From assembly GCA_036843405.1 (NCBI GenBank), contig DAITSJ010000039.1:1-7750 (forward strand): 7,750 nucleotides of DNA, read 5' to 3'. The stretch is from DGNJ01 sp002388905. GTDB taxonomy: Bacteria; Pseudomonadota; Gammaproteobacteria; Pseudomonadales; Porticoccaceae. Shown here piece after piece: positions 1 through 6,871 of this stretch (positions within the stretch are counted from its first letter, which is position 1; every line of letters starts with the position of its first letter). A program made the position numbers and the translations under genes. Below the pieces are notes generated by a model. The model was given only the letters and a program-made list of their open reading frames with translations. It had not been told where the DNA came from and did not search any database.

Positions 1-36
1 CGGCGGTCTATCGCGGTCGGGGACCGCTCCCACAGG
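1..36 (-). repeat. REP-like hairpin element, variant A (copy 1)
   Basis: Read on the minus strand, the element has a TGTGGGAGCG head followed by the perfect hairpin GCGGTC-CCC-GACCGC (6 bp stem, 3 base loop). Bases 9-36 recur exactly at 116-143 and 7652-7679, and similarity to the 108 copy extends over the whole element and into the following CCCCGGCG stretch. The head plus small GC-rich palindrome in an intergenic site is the usual form of repetitive extragenic palindromes, which RAYT-type transposases are known to spread in gammaproteobacteria. The window starts inside or at the edge of it, so its outer limit is unknown. Confidence 0.8.
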
Positions 37-58
37 GGGAGGGTTTCCCCGGCGGCAG

Positions 59-89
59 CTACCGGTGTGGGAGCGATCCCTGATCGCGA
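59..89 (+). repeat. REP-like hairpin element, variant B (copy 1)
   Basis: This copy carries the same TGTGGGAGCG-type head as variant A but points the other way, and its hairpin is GCGATC-CCT-GATCGC. All 31 bases match 7700-7730 exactly. Compared with variant A, one stem pair has changed from G-C to A-T on both sides, so pairing is kept. With the A copy 22 bases to its left it forms a head-to-head pair of the BIME kind. Confidence 0.8.
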
Positions 90-107
90 GGGGAATGCTT
101 TAAGGCC

Positions 108-144
108 CGGCGGTCTATCGCGGTCGGGGACCGCTCCCACAGGG
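108..144 (-). repeat. REP-like hairpin element, variant A (copy 2)
   Basis: This is a near-identical copy of the element at 1-36, including the CGGCGGTC flank, and lies 21 bases beyond the glyA stop codon in the direction of glyA transcription. Its hairpin could protect or end the glyA transcript, but no U-run follows it, so it is not a standard intrinsic terminator. Confidence 0.8.
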
Positions 145-165
145 AGAAGCCTTCCCCGGCGAAAG

Positions 166-1428
166 TCACCCGTAAACCGGGAACCGCTTGCAGATGTCCA
201 GCACCTTCTCCCGGGTGTCGGCGATCACCTGGTCGGCATCGCCTTTCTCCAGGGCATCAAGCACGTCGCACATCCAGTGGGTGAGCTGCACACACTCGTC
301 CTCGCCGAAACCGCGCGTGGTGATGGCCGGCGTACCCACCCGCAGCCCCGAGGTGATGAACGGGGACCGGGGATCGTTGGGCACGGCGTTCTTGTTGACG
401 GTGATATTGGCCCGGCCCAGGGCCGCGTCCGCGTCCTTGCCGGTGTATTCCCGGCCGATCAGGTTAACCAGCATCAGGTGGTTGTCGGTACCGCCGGAGA
501 CGATATCGATGCCGCGCTCGACGAAGGTCTTCGCCATCGCCCGGGCGTTCTTCACCACCTGCGCCTGGTAGGTCTTGAATTCGGGCGTCATGGCCTCCTT
601 GAAGCTCACCGCCTTGGCGGCGATAACGTGCATCAGGGGGCCGCCCTGGCCGCCGGGGAATACGGCGGACTGGAACTTCTTCTGCAATTCCTCGTTGTGG
701 CGGGCCAGGATCAGGCCGCCGCGGGGACCGCGCAGGGTCTTGTGGGTGGTGGTGGTGACCACGTCGGCGATGGGCACCGGGTTGGGGTATTCGCCGGCGG
801 CGACAAGACCGGCCACGTGGGCCATATCCACCATCAGCCAGGCGCCGACTTTATCGGCGATGTCCCGGAAGCGCTGCCAGTCGAGCACCCGCGAATAGGC
901 GGAGAAGCCGGCCACGATCATGGTGGGCTTGTGCTCCAGGGCCAGGGCCTCGACCTGGTCGTAATCCACCTCGCCGGTCTCGGCGACGAGACCGTATTGG
1001 ACCGCATGGTAGATCTTGCCGGAGAAGTTGGGTTTGGCGCCGTGGGTCAGGTGCCCGCCGGCATCCAGGCTCATGCCCAGAACGGTGTCGCCGGGCTTGC
1101 ACAGGGCCTGGTAAACCGCCGAATTGGCCTGGGAGCCGGAGTGGGGCTGGACGTTGGCGTAATCGGCGCCGAACAGCGCCTTGGCCCGCTCGATGGCCAG
1201 TTCCTCGGCCTCGTCCACATATTCACAGCCGCCGTAGTAACGCTTGTGAGGGTACCCTTCCGCGTATTTGTTGGTGAGCACGGTGCCCTGGACCGCCATC
1301 ACCAGCGGGCTGGTGTAGTTTTCCGAGGCAATCAACTCAATGTGCTCTTCCTGCCGGCGCTCCTCCTGCTGGATGGCGTGCCACAGGTCCGGGTCGTACT
1401 GGGCGAGTGTCAGGTCTTTGTCAAACAT
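166..1428 (-). CDS. glyA: Serine hydroxymethyltransferase
   Basis: This cytosolic PLP enzyme converts serine and tetrahydrofolate to glycine and 5,10-methylene-tetrahydrofolate, the main source of one-carbon units for purines, thymidylate and methionine. The 420-residue product has the normal full length. Visible landmarks are ELIASENY (31-38), the KYAEGYPHKRYYGG substrate/PLP region (54-67), HSGSQAN (96-102), the DMAH motif (201-204) with the PLP-contacting Asp and His, and TTTTHKTLRGPRGG with the Schiff-base lysine at 230 (Lys229 in E. coli). The ATG at 1428 gives an N-terminus matching the family, although no strong Shine-Dalgarno precedes it. The gene is divergent from ettA and REP-like repeats follow its stop. 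Family identity is certain from sequence; regulation is not visible beyond a candidate promoter. Confidence 0.98.
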   Translation of the reverse strand: MFDKDLTLAQYDPDLWHAIQQEERRQEEHIELIASENYTSPLVMAVQGTVLTNKYAEGYPHKRYYGGCEYVDEAEELAIERAKALFGADYANVQPHSGSQANSAVYQALCKPGDTVLGMSLDAGGHLTHGAKPNFSGKIYHAVQYGLVAETGEVDYDQVEALALEHKPTMIVAGFSAYSRVLDWQRFRDIADKVGAWLMVDMAHVAGLVAAGEYPNPVPIADVVTTTTHKTLRGPRGGLILARHNEELQKKFQSAVFPGGQGGPLMHVIAAKAVSFKEAMTPEFKTYQAQVVKNARAMAKTFVERGIDIVSGGTDNHLMLVNLIGREYTGKDADAALGRANITVNKNAVPNDPRSPFITSGLRVGTPAITTRGFGEDECVQLTHWMCDVLDALEKGDADQVIADTREKVLDICKRFPVYG

Positions 1429-1472
1429 GTCTCGATGCTGTCTCGATCTGGGAGGGACTTAAGGGAGCGCGA

Positions 1473-1478
1473 ATTCTA
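1473..1478 (-). promoter_or_regulatory. Candidate -10 box for glyA
   Basis: On the minus strand this reads TAGAAT, one mismatch from TATAAT, and would place the transcript start near 1466 with a leader of about 38 bases. The -35 region at a 16-18 base distance (TTCCCG or GTTCCC) is poor, so an activator or an alternative promoter is possible. This is inference from sequence only. Confidence 0.4.
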
Positions 1479-1535
1479 CACCATAGCGAATGCCGGGAAC
1501 ACCGTCGCGGCGAACCGGACCCCCGCGACCACGCC

Positions 1536-1564
1536 ACCACAATATCCGTCCTTTCCGTTACAAT
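1536..1564 (+). promoter_or_regulatory. Candidate sigma-70 promoter for ettA
   Basis: TACAAT at 1559-1564 is a good -10 box (one mismatch). A weak ACCACA -35 sits 17 bases upstream. It would start the message near 1571, leaving a leader of about 25 bases before the ettA ATG at 1596. It lies back to back with the glyA promoter candidate. Confidence 0.4.
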
Positions 1565-1595
1565 GCGCGCAAATCCTCAGCGACCCGACGGCACT

Positions 1596-3260
1596 ATGGC
1601 TCAATACGTCTACACCATGAACCGGGTGAGCAAGATTGTTCCCCCCAAAAAGGAGATTCTCAAGGACATTTCCCTGTCCTTTTTCCCCGGCGCCAAGATC
1701 GGCGTGCTCGGCCTTAACGGGGCCGGCAAATCCACACTGCTGAAAATCATGGCCGGCGAGGACACCGACATCCAGGGCGAGGCCCGCCCCATGCCCGGCA
1801 TCAAGATCGGCTTCCTGCGCCAGGAACCGGAACTGGACGGCGACAAGGACGTGCGCGGCAATGTCGAGGACGGCGTCCGCGAGGCCGTCGATGCCCTGGC
1901 GGAACTGGACGGCATCTACGCCGCCTACGCGGAGCCCGACGCGGATTTCGACAAACTGGCTAAGCGCCAGGGGGAACTGGAAGACATCATCCAGGCCTGG
2001 GACGCCCACAACCTGGACAACCAGCTGGAAATCGCCGCCGACGCCCTGCGCCTGCCCCCCTGGGACGCGGACGTCAACAAGCTTTCCGGCGGCGAGCGGC
2101 GCCGGGTGGCCCTGTGCCGGCTGCTGTTATCCAAGCCCGATATGCTGCTGCTGGACGAACCCACCAACCACCTGGATGCCGAGAGCGTGTTCTGGCTGGA
2201 AAAGTTCCTGGAGGAGTTCCCCGGCACCGTGGTGGCCGTGACCCACGACCGCTACTTCCTGGACAACGTCGCCGGCTGGATCCTGGAGCTGGACCGGGGC
2301 CACGGCATTCCCTACGAGGGCAACTACTCCCAGTGGCTGGAGACCAAGGAAAAACGCCTGCAACAGGAAGCCCGGGAAGAAGCCGCCCACAAGAAAGCCA
2401 TGAAGGAAGAGCTGGAATGGGTGCGCCAGAACCCCAAGGGCCGCCAGGCCAAGAGCAAGGCGCGCCTCAACCGCTTCGAGGAAATGCAGTCGCGCGAATT
2501 CCAGCAGCGCAACGAGACCAACGAGATCTATATCCCGCCCGGCGAACGCCTGGGCGACAAGGTCATCGAGTTCGACCATGTCACCAAGGGCTTCGGCGAC
2601 AAGCTGCTGATGGACGACCTGACCTTCAGCGTGCCCAAGGGCGCCATTGTCGGCATTATCGGCGGCAACGGTGCCGGTAAGTCCACCCTGTTCCGCATGA
2701 TCGCCGGCCGGGACGAGCCGGACGGCGGCAACATCGAAATCGGCGAAACCGTGGATCTGGCCTTCGTCGAGCAGAGCCGTGAGGAACTGGACGACAAAAA
2801 ATCCGTCTGGGAGGCCATCTCCGGCGGCCAGGACATTCTCAAGGTGGGCAACTACGAGGTGCCCTCCCGAGCCTACGTGGGCCGCTTCAACTTCAAGGGC
2901 GGCGACCAGCAGAAACGGGTCGGCGACCTCTCAGGCGGCGAGCGCGGCCGGCTGCACCTGGCCAATACCCTGAAGAAGGGCGCCAACGTGCTGCTGCTCG
3001 ACGAACCCTCCAACGACCTGGATATCGAAACCCTGCGCGCTCTGGAAGAGGCCATCCTCGCCTTCCCCGGCTGCGTCATGGTCATCTCCCACGACCGCTG
3101 GTTCCTGGACCGGGTGGCCACCCATATCCTCGCCTTTGAGGGCGACTCGGAAGTTATTTTCCACGAGGGCAACTTCACCGATTATCACGAGGATTTTATC
3201 CAGCGCAAGGGCGAGGATGCCCAGCCCCGGCGGATGAAGTACAAGCGGTTGAAAAGCTAA
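1596..3260 (+). CDS. ettA: Energy-dependent translational throttle protein EttA (ABC-F ATPase)
   Basis: EttA binds the ribosomal E site and couples the first steps of elongation to the ATP/ADP ratio. The frame is open from 1407, but the ATG at 1596 gives MAQYVYTMNRVSK, the family N-terminus, and 554 residues, against 555 in E. coli. There are two ABC domains: Walker A GLNGAGKST (39-47) and GGNGAGKST (356-364), signatures LSGGE at 163-167 and 445-449, and Walker B LLLDEP at 184-189 and the equivalent with Glu at 188 and 470, the same numbers as the E. coli catalytic residues. The arm insertion in domain 1 (about 95-140) and the basic, helical linker that contacts P-site tRNA (about 245-320, with KGRQAKSKARLNRFEEM) are both present, which separates EttA from Uup and YheS. 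No membrane segments. Shine-Dalgarno is weak. Confidence 0.97.
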   Translation: MAQYVYTMNRVSKIVPPKKEILKDISLSFFPGAKIGVLGLNGAGKSTLLKIMAGEDTDIQGEARPMPGIKIGFLRQEPELDGDKDVRGNVEDGVREAVDALAELDGIYAAYAEPDADFDKLAKRQGELEDIIQAWDAHNLDNQLEIAADALRLPPWDADVNKLSGGERRRVALCRLLLSKPDMLLLDEPTNHLDAESVFWLEKFLEEFPGTVVAVTHDRYFLDNVAGWILELDRGHGIPYEGNYSQWLETKEKRLQQEAREEAAHKKAMKEELEWVRQNPKGRQAKSKARLNRFEEMQSREFQQRNETNEIYIPPGERLGDKVIEFDHVTKGFGDKLLMDDLTFSVPKGAIVGIIGGNGAGKSTLFRMIAGRDEPDGGNIEIGETVDLAFVEQSREELDDKKSVWEAISGGQDILKVGNYEVPSRAYVGRFNFKGGDQQKRVGDLSGGERGRLHLANTLKKGANVLLLDEPSNDLDIETLRALEEAILAFPGCVMVISHDRWFLDRVATHILAFEGDSEVIFHEGNFTDYHEDFIQRKGEDAQPRRMKYKRLKS

Positions 3261-3266
3261 CCCCAG

Positions 3267-3299
3267 AATAAGCCCGATGGGGAAAACAGCGGGTTTATT
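3267..3299 (+). terminator. Stem-loop after ettA, probable terminator
   Basis: AATAAGCCCG at 3267-3276 pairs with CGGGTTTATT at 3290-3299 over 10 positions with one G-U wobble, around a 13-base loop. It starts 6 bases after the ettA stop. The right arm ends in a T-rich run (TTTATT), but no separate U-tract follows. The position strongly suggests transcript ending or 3' protection. Confidence 0.5.
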
Positions 3300-3431
3300 C
3301 AAGTGAACTATTACACGTCCAGGCCTACCCGTCACTGACGCCCTGGGGGTACTAGCAGGATTATCACCACACAAAACCCACGCGTCTGGATCCGCTCGCG
3401 ATAATACCGACGTTCCATCACCTGTAGATTG

Positions 3432-3515
3432 GTTGGCATATGGGTAATCATCTTAGCCTCTGCTGTGATTTCACCGACAAGAGTCCAGGAGATAATGATT
3501 ATGTTGCTAGCCAAC
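3432..3515. repeat. Split imperfect inverted repeat
   Basis: GTTGGC (3432-3437) and TAATCAT (3445-3451) are matched in reverse by ATGATTA (3495-3501) and GCCAAC (3510-3515), with internal gaps of 7 and 8 bases. It could be a two-part cruciform or chance. It does not match the integron attC core consensus GTTRRRY. Confidence 0.3.
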
Positions 3516-3831
3516 TGGAGGCTGTCCTAGGTATTCGCAAACCTTTGTCAGAGATGCAATGCTGCGACTCGCCAATGAGATACTCTCTTCCTTACCAAGC
3601 TGCCACCAACTTTCAGAAATCGAAATGCCCCGCTCCGACTCCACTACTCACGAAACCGGAATTAACGGTTCTCCTGTAAATATACGATTGGCGATTGACG
3701 ACGCATTGTCGGGCACGCGCGCTACGATTACTCCCCAGGACTAACGGTTCCCTCACTCACCAAAAGCAGGGGAGATGGTAAATAAACCGAACAGCGGTCG
3801 CGGTCTTCGGTGTTAATATGACCAGGCAGCC

Positions 3832-3859
3832 CTGAAACTGGCCGACACTTAAATCTTAT
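3832..3859 (+). promoter_or_regulatory. Weak promoter candidate for the dehydrogenase
   Basis: CTGAAA (3832-3837, four of six to TTGACA) and TCTTAT (3854-3859, four of six to TATAAT) are spaced by 16 bases in an AT-richer stretch, 49 bases before the ATG at 3908. No clear operator was seen. Confidence 0.25.
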
Positions 3860-3891
3860 TCCGTTTGGGAAGCGACTTATCCTCGACCCTT

Positions 3892-3897
3892 GGAGGG
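3892..3897 (+). promoter_or_regulatory. Shine-Dalgarno that fixes the dehydrogenase start
   Basis: GGAGGG lies 10 bases before the ATG at 3908. A TTG at 3890 would lengthen the frame by six codons, but it overlaps this site and has no ribosome site of its own, so the ATG is preferred. Confidence 0.7.
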
Positions 3898-3907
3898 CTT
3901 AAAAAAG

Positions 3908-4837
3908 ATGAAAAACTGGACTAAAGCCGACATGCCCGACCTCTCGGGTAAGGTTATTATCATCACAGGGGGCAACAGCGGTATCGGTTACGAGGCGGCC
4001 AGGGTATTCGCGGAAAAAGGGGCACTGGTAGTACTGGCGTCCCGCGATTTGGCCAAGGCCGAAAAGGCGCAAAAACAGATCATAACCGACATACCCGCAG
4101 CGAGAGTCGAGGCAATGACAATCGACCTTGCAAGCCTTGACTCAGTGCGTGCATTTGCTAATGCATTCAGGCGAGCCTTCAAGCGTCTTGATATATTGAT
4201 GAACAATGCCGGCCTGATGACCTCAGACTACCAGACGACAGCTGAGGGCTTCGAGCTGATGTTCGGGTCCATGCATCTTGGCCATTTCGCGCTGACAGGA
4301 TTACTCCTCGACCGAATAAAAGAAACGCCCGGTGCCCGGGTGGTGACAATTAGCAGTTTTGGCCATCGTCTAGGAAAGATAGATTTTGACAATCTGACAT
4401 TTAAAGACGGCAAGGACTTTTCCGACGGTGCCGCCTATGGCCGGGCCAAACTCGCCAACCTTCTTTTCACCTATGAACTGCAGCGAAAATTTGAATTTTC
4501 AGGACTCGATGCCAAAGCCATAGCAGCCCACCCAGGCAATGCCCGAACCAATCTGGTAACCAGCAAAAACAAATTACATGTACGCATGTTTGTATGGTCC
4601 TTGATGGCGCTTGGCCGCATTCAAAATGCCGAAAAGGGCGCATTACCCACACTGCGTGCGGCTACAGATCCCGGTGCCCGGGGTGGCGAGTACTACGGCC
4701 CGAATAAAGCTGGCGAGACACGCGGCTACCCGGTTGTTGTTCAGTCCAGCGAAGCCTCCCACAACTTGGACGATGCGCGACGCTTGTGGGAGGTATCGGA
4801 GGATCTGACAGGCGTTCGGTATCAGTCAAATTTTTGA
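3908..4837 (+). CDS. Short-chain dehydrogenase/reductase, retinol-dehydrogenase-like
   Basis: A predicted cytosolic NAD(P)-dependent oxidoreductase of 309 residues acting on an unknown alcohol or carbonyl substrate. The Rossmann fold is plain: TGGNSGIG (20-27), an Arg at 46 after the second strand (often linked to NADPH preference), Asp73-Leu74, NNAG (99-102), ISS (148-150), YGRAK with Tyr177 and Lys181, then AAHPGNARTNL. The long spacing between Ser and Tyr and the SSFGHRLGKIDFDNL stretch place it with RDH11- and WW-oxidoreductase-like SDRs. In that group the segment before the Ser is usually NHLGHF; here it reads MHLGHF (122-127), so the Asn of the N-S-Y-K tetrad is replaced by Met. A run of seven T follows the stop at once. 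Base composition is lower in GC (53% in 4081-4140) than glyA/ettA. Substrate cannot be deduced. Confidence 0.92.
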   Translation: MKNWTKADMPDLSGKVIIITGGNSGIGYEAARVFAEKGALVVLASRDLAKAEKAQKQIITDIPAARVEAMTIDLASLDSVRAFANAFRRAFKRLDILMNNAGLMTSDYQTTAEGFELMFGSMHLGHFALTGLLLDRIKETPGARVVTISSFGHRLGKIDFDNLTFKDGKDFSDGAAYGRAKLANLLFTYELQRKFEFSGLDAKAIAAHPGNARTNLVTSKNKLHVRMFVWSLMALGRIQNAEKGALPTLRAATDPGARGGEYYGPNKAGETRGYPVVVQSSEASHNLDDARRLWEVSEDLTGVRYQSNF

Positions 4838-4973
4838 TTTTTTTGTTCCCGTATTCTGGGAGAGCAAACCGAATCCGATCAATTGCTTTGGCAACAGAGT
4901 GCTCGCATCTGTGGCCGTCAGTCCTTCAATTGACCCGGGGGCCGCGCAGGAACAGCAAGCAGTAAAGCGTCCG

Positions 4974-4997
4974 ACTCCGCCGTTTTTTAGACGGAGT
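4974..4997. terminator. Weak stem-loop between convergent genes
   Basis: ACTCCG (4974-4979) pairs with CGGAGT (4992-4997) around a 12-base T-rich loop, midway between the stop of the dehydrogenase and the stop of the metallo-hydrolase. It could serve both directions, but the 6 bp stem lacks a proper U-tract on either side. Confidence 0.25.
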
Positions 4998-5049
4998 ATT
5001 GCCCTTTTCCTGGCCAGCAGGCAAAGGACAATCCAAATGGGCTCGGAGA

Positions 5050-5787
5050 CTACTTCCGACTGCCAATCCCGGCCGCCGCAAAGGCCTGATCAGTGTATTC
5101 GGCCAACGCCTCCAACTCTGAGTCACAATCCCCCTGAAAGCACGAACCGTGCATGACGGCCAAACACTTTGCACCCAAGCCCTTTAAATTTCGGATCGTC
5201 GACGCTGTTGTTGGGGTCAGGGCCATGGCATGAAACCCTTCCTCAGCAATTATCGAGGCCTTCACGATACTTTCTTCGGTTAGCGCCGGACCGTCTCCCA
5301 ACTGGGTAAAAAGATCGCCGGTGAACAGTGTTCTCGTAACCTCTTCGAAAATCAATCCGGACTCCCACGCATGCGGCACATGTGGTGTATCGATATACCG
5401 GACTCGCCTACCACCGATATTCAGAATTTCGTTGTGCTCTAGCGCGCGGGGCGGTCGATCCGCCAAATCGTTGAGCGACACCATGCAAGCGATACCGCCA
5501 TGAACAATCTGCGCCTCTGGTGCAGCACTCAACCATTGGTTCATTGAGCCACATTCATCTGATTCGACGTGGCCGAACGATATCCATCGTATGGATTTCA
5601 GCGGCATGATAGTTGCGGCAGCCTCAGACACCGATGGAAACAAAGCCCGCCCGCCGCAATGAAACAGAAATGGTTCATCAGCCTGGATAAGGTATTGATT
5701 AAATGTAAATCCACTCGGCGGCAAATCCGGTGTGAATGTTGAGAGGCGGAAGACACCATCCGCTATTTCGTCGATTTTAGTCTTCAC
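5050..5787 (-). CDS. MBL-fold metallo-hydrolase, stand-alone flavodiiron-type (ODP) domain
   Basis: A 245-residue protein with the metallo-beta-lactamase fold and the ligand pattern of the oxygen-binding diiron domain of flavodiiron proteins: HVESDECG (His73, Glu75, Asp77), TPHVPHAWES (His136), FTGDLF (Asp158) and MHGS (His213). The HxExD pattern and spacing resemble H79-E81-D83-H146-D165-H226 of flavodiiron enzymes, rather than the HxHxDH of beta-lactamases and glyoxalase II. It has no flavodoxin or rubredoxin domain, so if it reduces O2 or NO it needs an outside electron donor; a hydrolase or sensor role is equally possible. The start is GTG at 5787, 6 bases after GGAG (5794-5797). No signal peptide; cytosolic. 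It converges with the dehydrogenase, with no operon partner. GC is low (50% in 5701-5760). Specific function unknown. Confidence 0.85.
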   Translation of the reverse strand: MKTKIDEIADGVFRLSTFTPDLPPSGFTFNQYLIQADEPFLFHCGGRALFPSVSEAAATIMPLKSIRWISFGHVESDECGSMNQWLSAAPEAQIVHGGIACMVSLNDLADRPPRALEHNEILNIGGRRVRYIDTPHVPHAWESGLIFEEVTRTLFTGDLFTQLGDGPALTEESIVKASIIAEEGFHAMALTPTTASTIRNLKGLGAKCLAVMHGSCFQGDCDSELEALAEYTDQAFAAAGIGSRK

Positions 5788-5807
5788 TACGTTCTCCGTT
5801 TATTAAC

Positions 5808-5818
5808 TCAAATTTTGA
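5808..5818. promoter_or_regulatory. AT-rich palindrome upstream of the metallo-hydrolase
   Basis: TCAAATTTTGA is a perfect 11-base palindrome about one central base, 20 bases upstream of the GTG start, next to TTAATAA-like sequence (minus strand) that could form a -10 region. It may be part of the promoter or an operator; the evidence is only symmetry and position. Confidence 0.25.
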
Positions 5819-5835
5819 ACTATTCCTATCGACGC

Positions 5836-5867
5836 CCGCCAAAGCGGTAATACCGTAAATTTGGCGG
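5836..5867. promoter_or_regulatory. Nested palindrome between the membrane operon and the metallo-hydrolase
   Basis: The outer arms CCGCCAAA (5836-5843) and TTTGGCGG (5860-5867) enclose an inner palindrome CGGTA-A-TACCG (5845-5855). The site is 65 bases past the DUF2157-like stop and about 50 bases before the metallo-hydrolase start, all read on minus. It could end the operon transcript or bind a regulator of the metallo-hydrolase. No U-tract follows the stem on minus, which argues against a standard intrinsic terminator. Confidence 0.4.
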
Positions 5868-5932
5868 CTATGGATTTTGCAATTCCTTTTCGTATTCGCA
5901 TTCCCGCCACATACTGGCTGCTATCGTTAAAA

Positions 5933-6868
5933 TCACTTCAAATACCGCCGGTTGATCCCGAGAGCAAACCGGCTCATGGCCACCAATACCGCCCCCATGA
6001 TCAGCAAGCCCAGGGGCCAGACGGTGCTGTCGGCAAAGTACTCCGCGGTGTAATAGCCGATAAACGCCAGCAGGGCCAGCACAGCATTGAGCAGCAGTGC
6101 GCGGCTGCGGGCGGCGACACTCAGGTAGACGAAAAACGCGGCCAGGGCGACGAAGAGTTCCAGCAGGTTCCAGTCGTCGAGGACTGTCCAACTCCCTGCG
6201 AGGAAAAGCGCGCTGCCGAGGAAATACCAGATACCGGCAACGGCGTGGAAACGGGTACGGCTGATGGCCCAGCTCATGGCGAGCATAAAAAAGCCCACCA
6301 GCAGCGCGGTCCACTCGCCTTCCGCCTCCAGCCAGTCGAAGGCCACACCGAGCCAGGATGAACCGTAGAGAAGCAGGAGGAAGAGCAGTACGCCGCGCTG
6401 CTCGCGCCAGAAGGTCAGGGCCATCTGCACGGCCATTATGCCGAACACCCACAGGAAGGCGAGGCGCGGGTCGCCGCCGCTGGAAAATTCATTGATAGTC
6501 ACCATCATGCCGGCGGGCTGGAACAGCCCGGCGATCAACAGGAGCGGCGTGGCGGCGCGCTGGTAGCGTTGGTCCCGCAGGCAGAGAACGCCGAGCACAT
6601 AGGCAACCAGGCCGGTGCCCAGGGTGATGACGATGCGCGCGTAGGGGTTGAGGCTACTCCACTGCATGCCGGTATAGATGCACAGGCCGGCAAAAACGAA
6701 AATGCCGCCCAGGTAGGCGAACAGTCGGGTAAGGATTTCGGAACGGCGCTGGCTGGCCTCCCGCCCCTCGACCATAAAGGTGGCGATATCCCGGGCGGTG
6801 AGTCGGTGCTGGCGGGCGATTTCCGCAATCTGCCCGAGGGCTTCCTGTCGTTCGTTGTCCGTGGCCAC
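5933..6868 (-). CDS. DUF2157-like polytopic inner-membrane protein
   Basis: A 311-residue protein of unknown function. About 45 soluble N-terminal residues with a helical region (LGQIAEIARQHRLTARDIATF, in two pieces around 11-31) are followed by roughly nine or ten hydrophobic segments: near 48-68, 76-97, 106-124, 137-154, 158-177, 187-202, 210-229, 235-252, 256-275 and 282-302. The N-terminal soluble part followed by LGGIFVFAG and the YxGMQW-type turn resembles DUF2157 proteins; this is recognition from memory, not a search. The start is GTG at 6868, only 3 bases after the upstream stop, with GGAGAG 8 bases before it inside the upstream gene, so translation is probably coupled. No catalytic motif is seen. 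The charged C-terminus (INRRYLK) should be cytosolic. Confidence 0.75.
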   Translation of the reverse strand: MATDNERQEALGQIAEIARQHRLTARDIATFMVEGREASQRRSEILTRLFAYLGGIFVFAGLCIYTGMQWSSLNPYARIVITLGTGLVAYVLGVLCLRDQRYQRAATPLLLIAGLFQPAGMMVTINEFSSGGDPRLAFLWVFGIMAVQMALTFWREQRGVLLFLLLLYGSSWLGVAFDWLEAEGEWTALLVGFFMLAMSWAISRTRFHAVAGIWYFLGSALFLAGSWTVLDDWNLLELFVALAAFFVYLSVAARSRALLLNAVLALLAFIGYYTAEYFADSTVWPLGLLIMGAVLVAMSRFALGINRRYLK

Positions 6869-6871
6869 GCG

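Larger units (their letters stand above)
3261..3907. other. Long intergenic stretch without a convincing gene
   Basis: About 650 bases with lower GC (48% by hand count in 3541-3600 against 62% in 2461-2520 of ettA). The only open frames are short: 3440-3679 and 3559-3744 on plus, and 3332-3514 on minus from a TTG. None has a good ribosome site or a recognisable product. The frame ending at 3744 stays open back to 3511 with no clear start, so it might be the remnant of a decayed gene. It holds a stem-loop just after ettA (3267-3299), a split inverted repeat (3432-3515) and a weak promoter candidate before the dehydrogenase. Otherwise nothing is seen in it. Confidence 0.5.

Noticed and set aside
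1..144. CRISPR array
   Set aside because: The repeats alternate in orientation, are of two variants, and have spacers of only about 20 bases that partly resemble one another.
1407..1595. N-terminal extension of EttA
   Set aside because: The 63 extra codons run over the glyA start and the shared promoter region and match nothing in EttA; the ATG at 1596 gives the family N-terminus and length.
67..1620. A 517-codon open frame on plus, opposite glyA
   Set aside because: It is antisense to an unmistakable glyA, and its product is the low-information Gly/Val/His/Leu-rich type produced by the complement of GC-rich codons. No ribosome site or family was seen.
3432..3515. Integron attC site
   Set aside because: The arms GTTGGC/GCCAAC superficially suggest one, but the GTTRRRY/RYYYAAC core is not met and no cassette structure or integrase is present.
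3890..3907. TTG start for the dehydrogenase
   Set aside because: It overlaps the GGAGGG ribosome site that serves the ATG at 3908.
4838..4844. Intrinsic terminator at the T-run after the dehydrogenase
   Set aside because: The seven T are clear but no adequate stem lies directly upstream; only a 4 bp CTGA/TCAG match was found.
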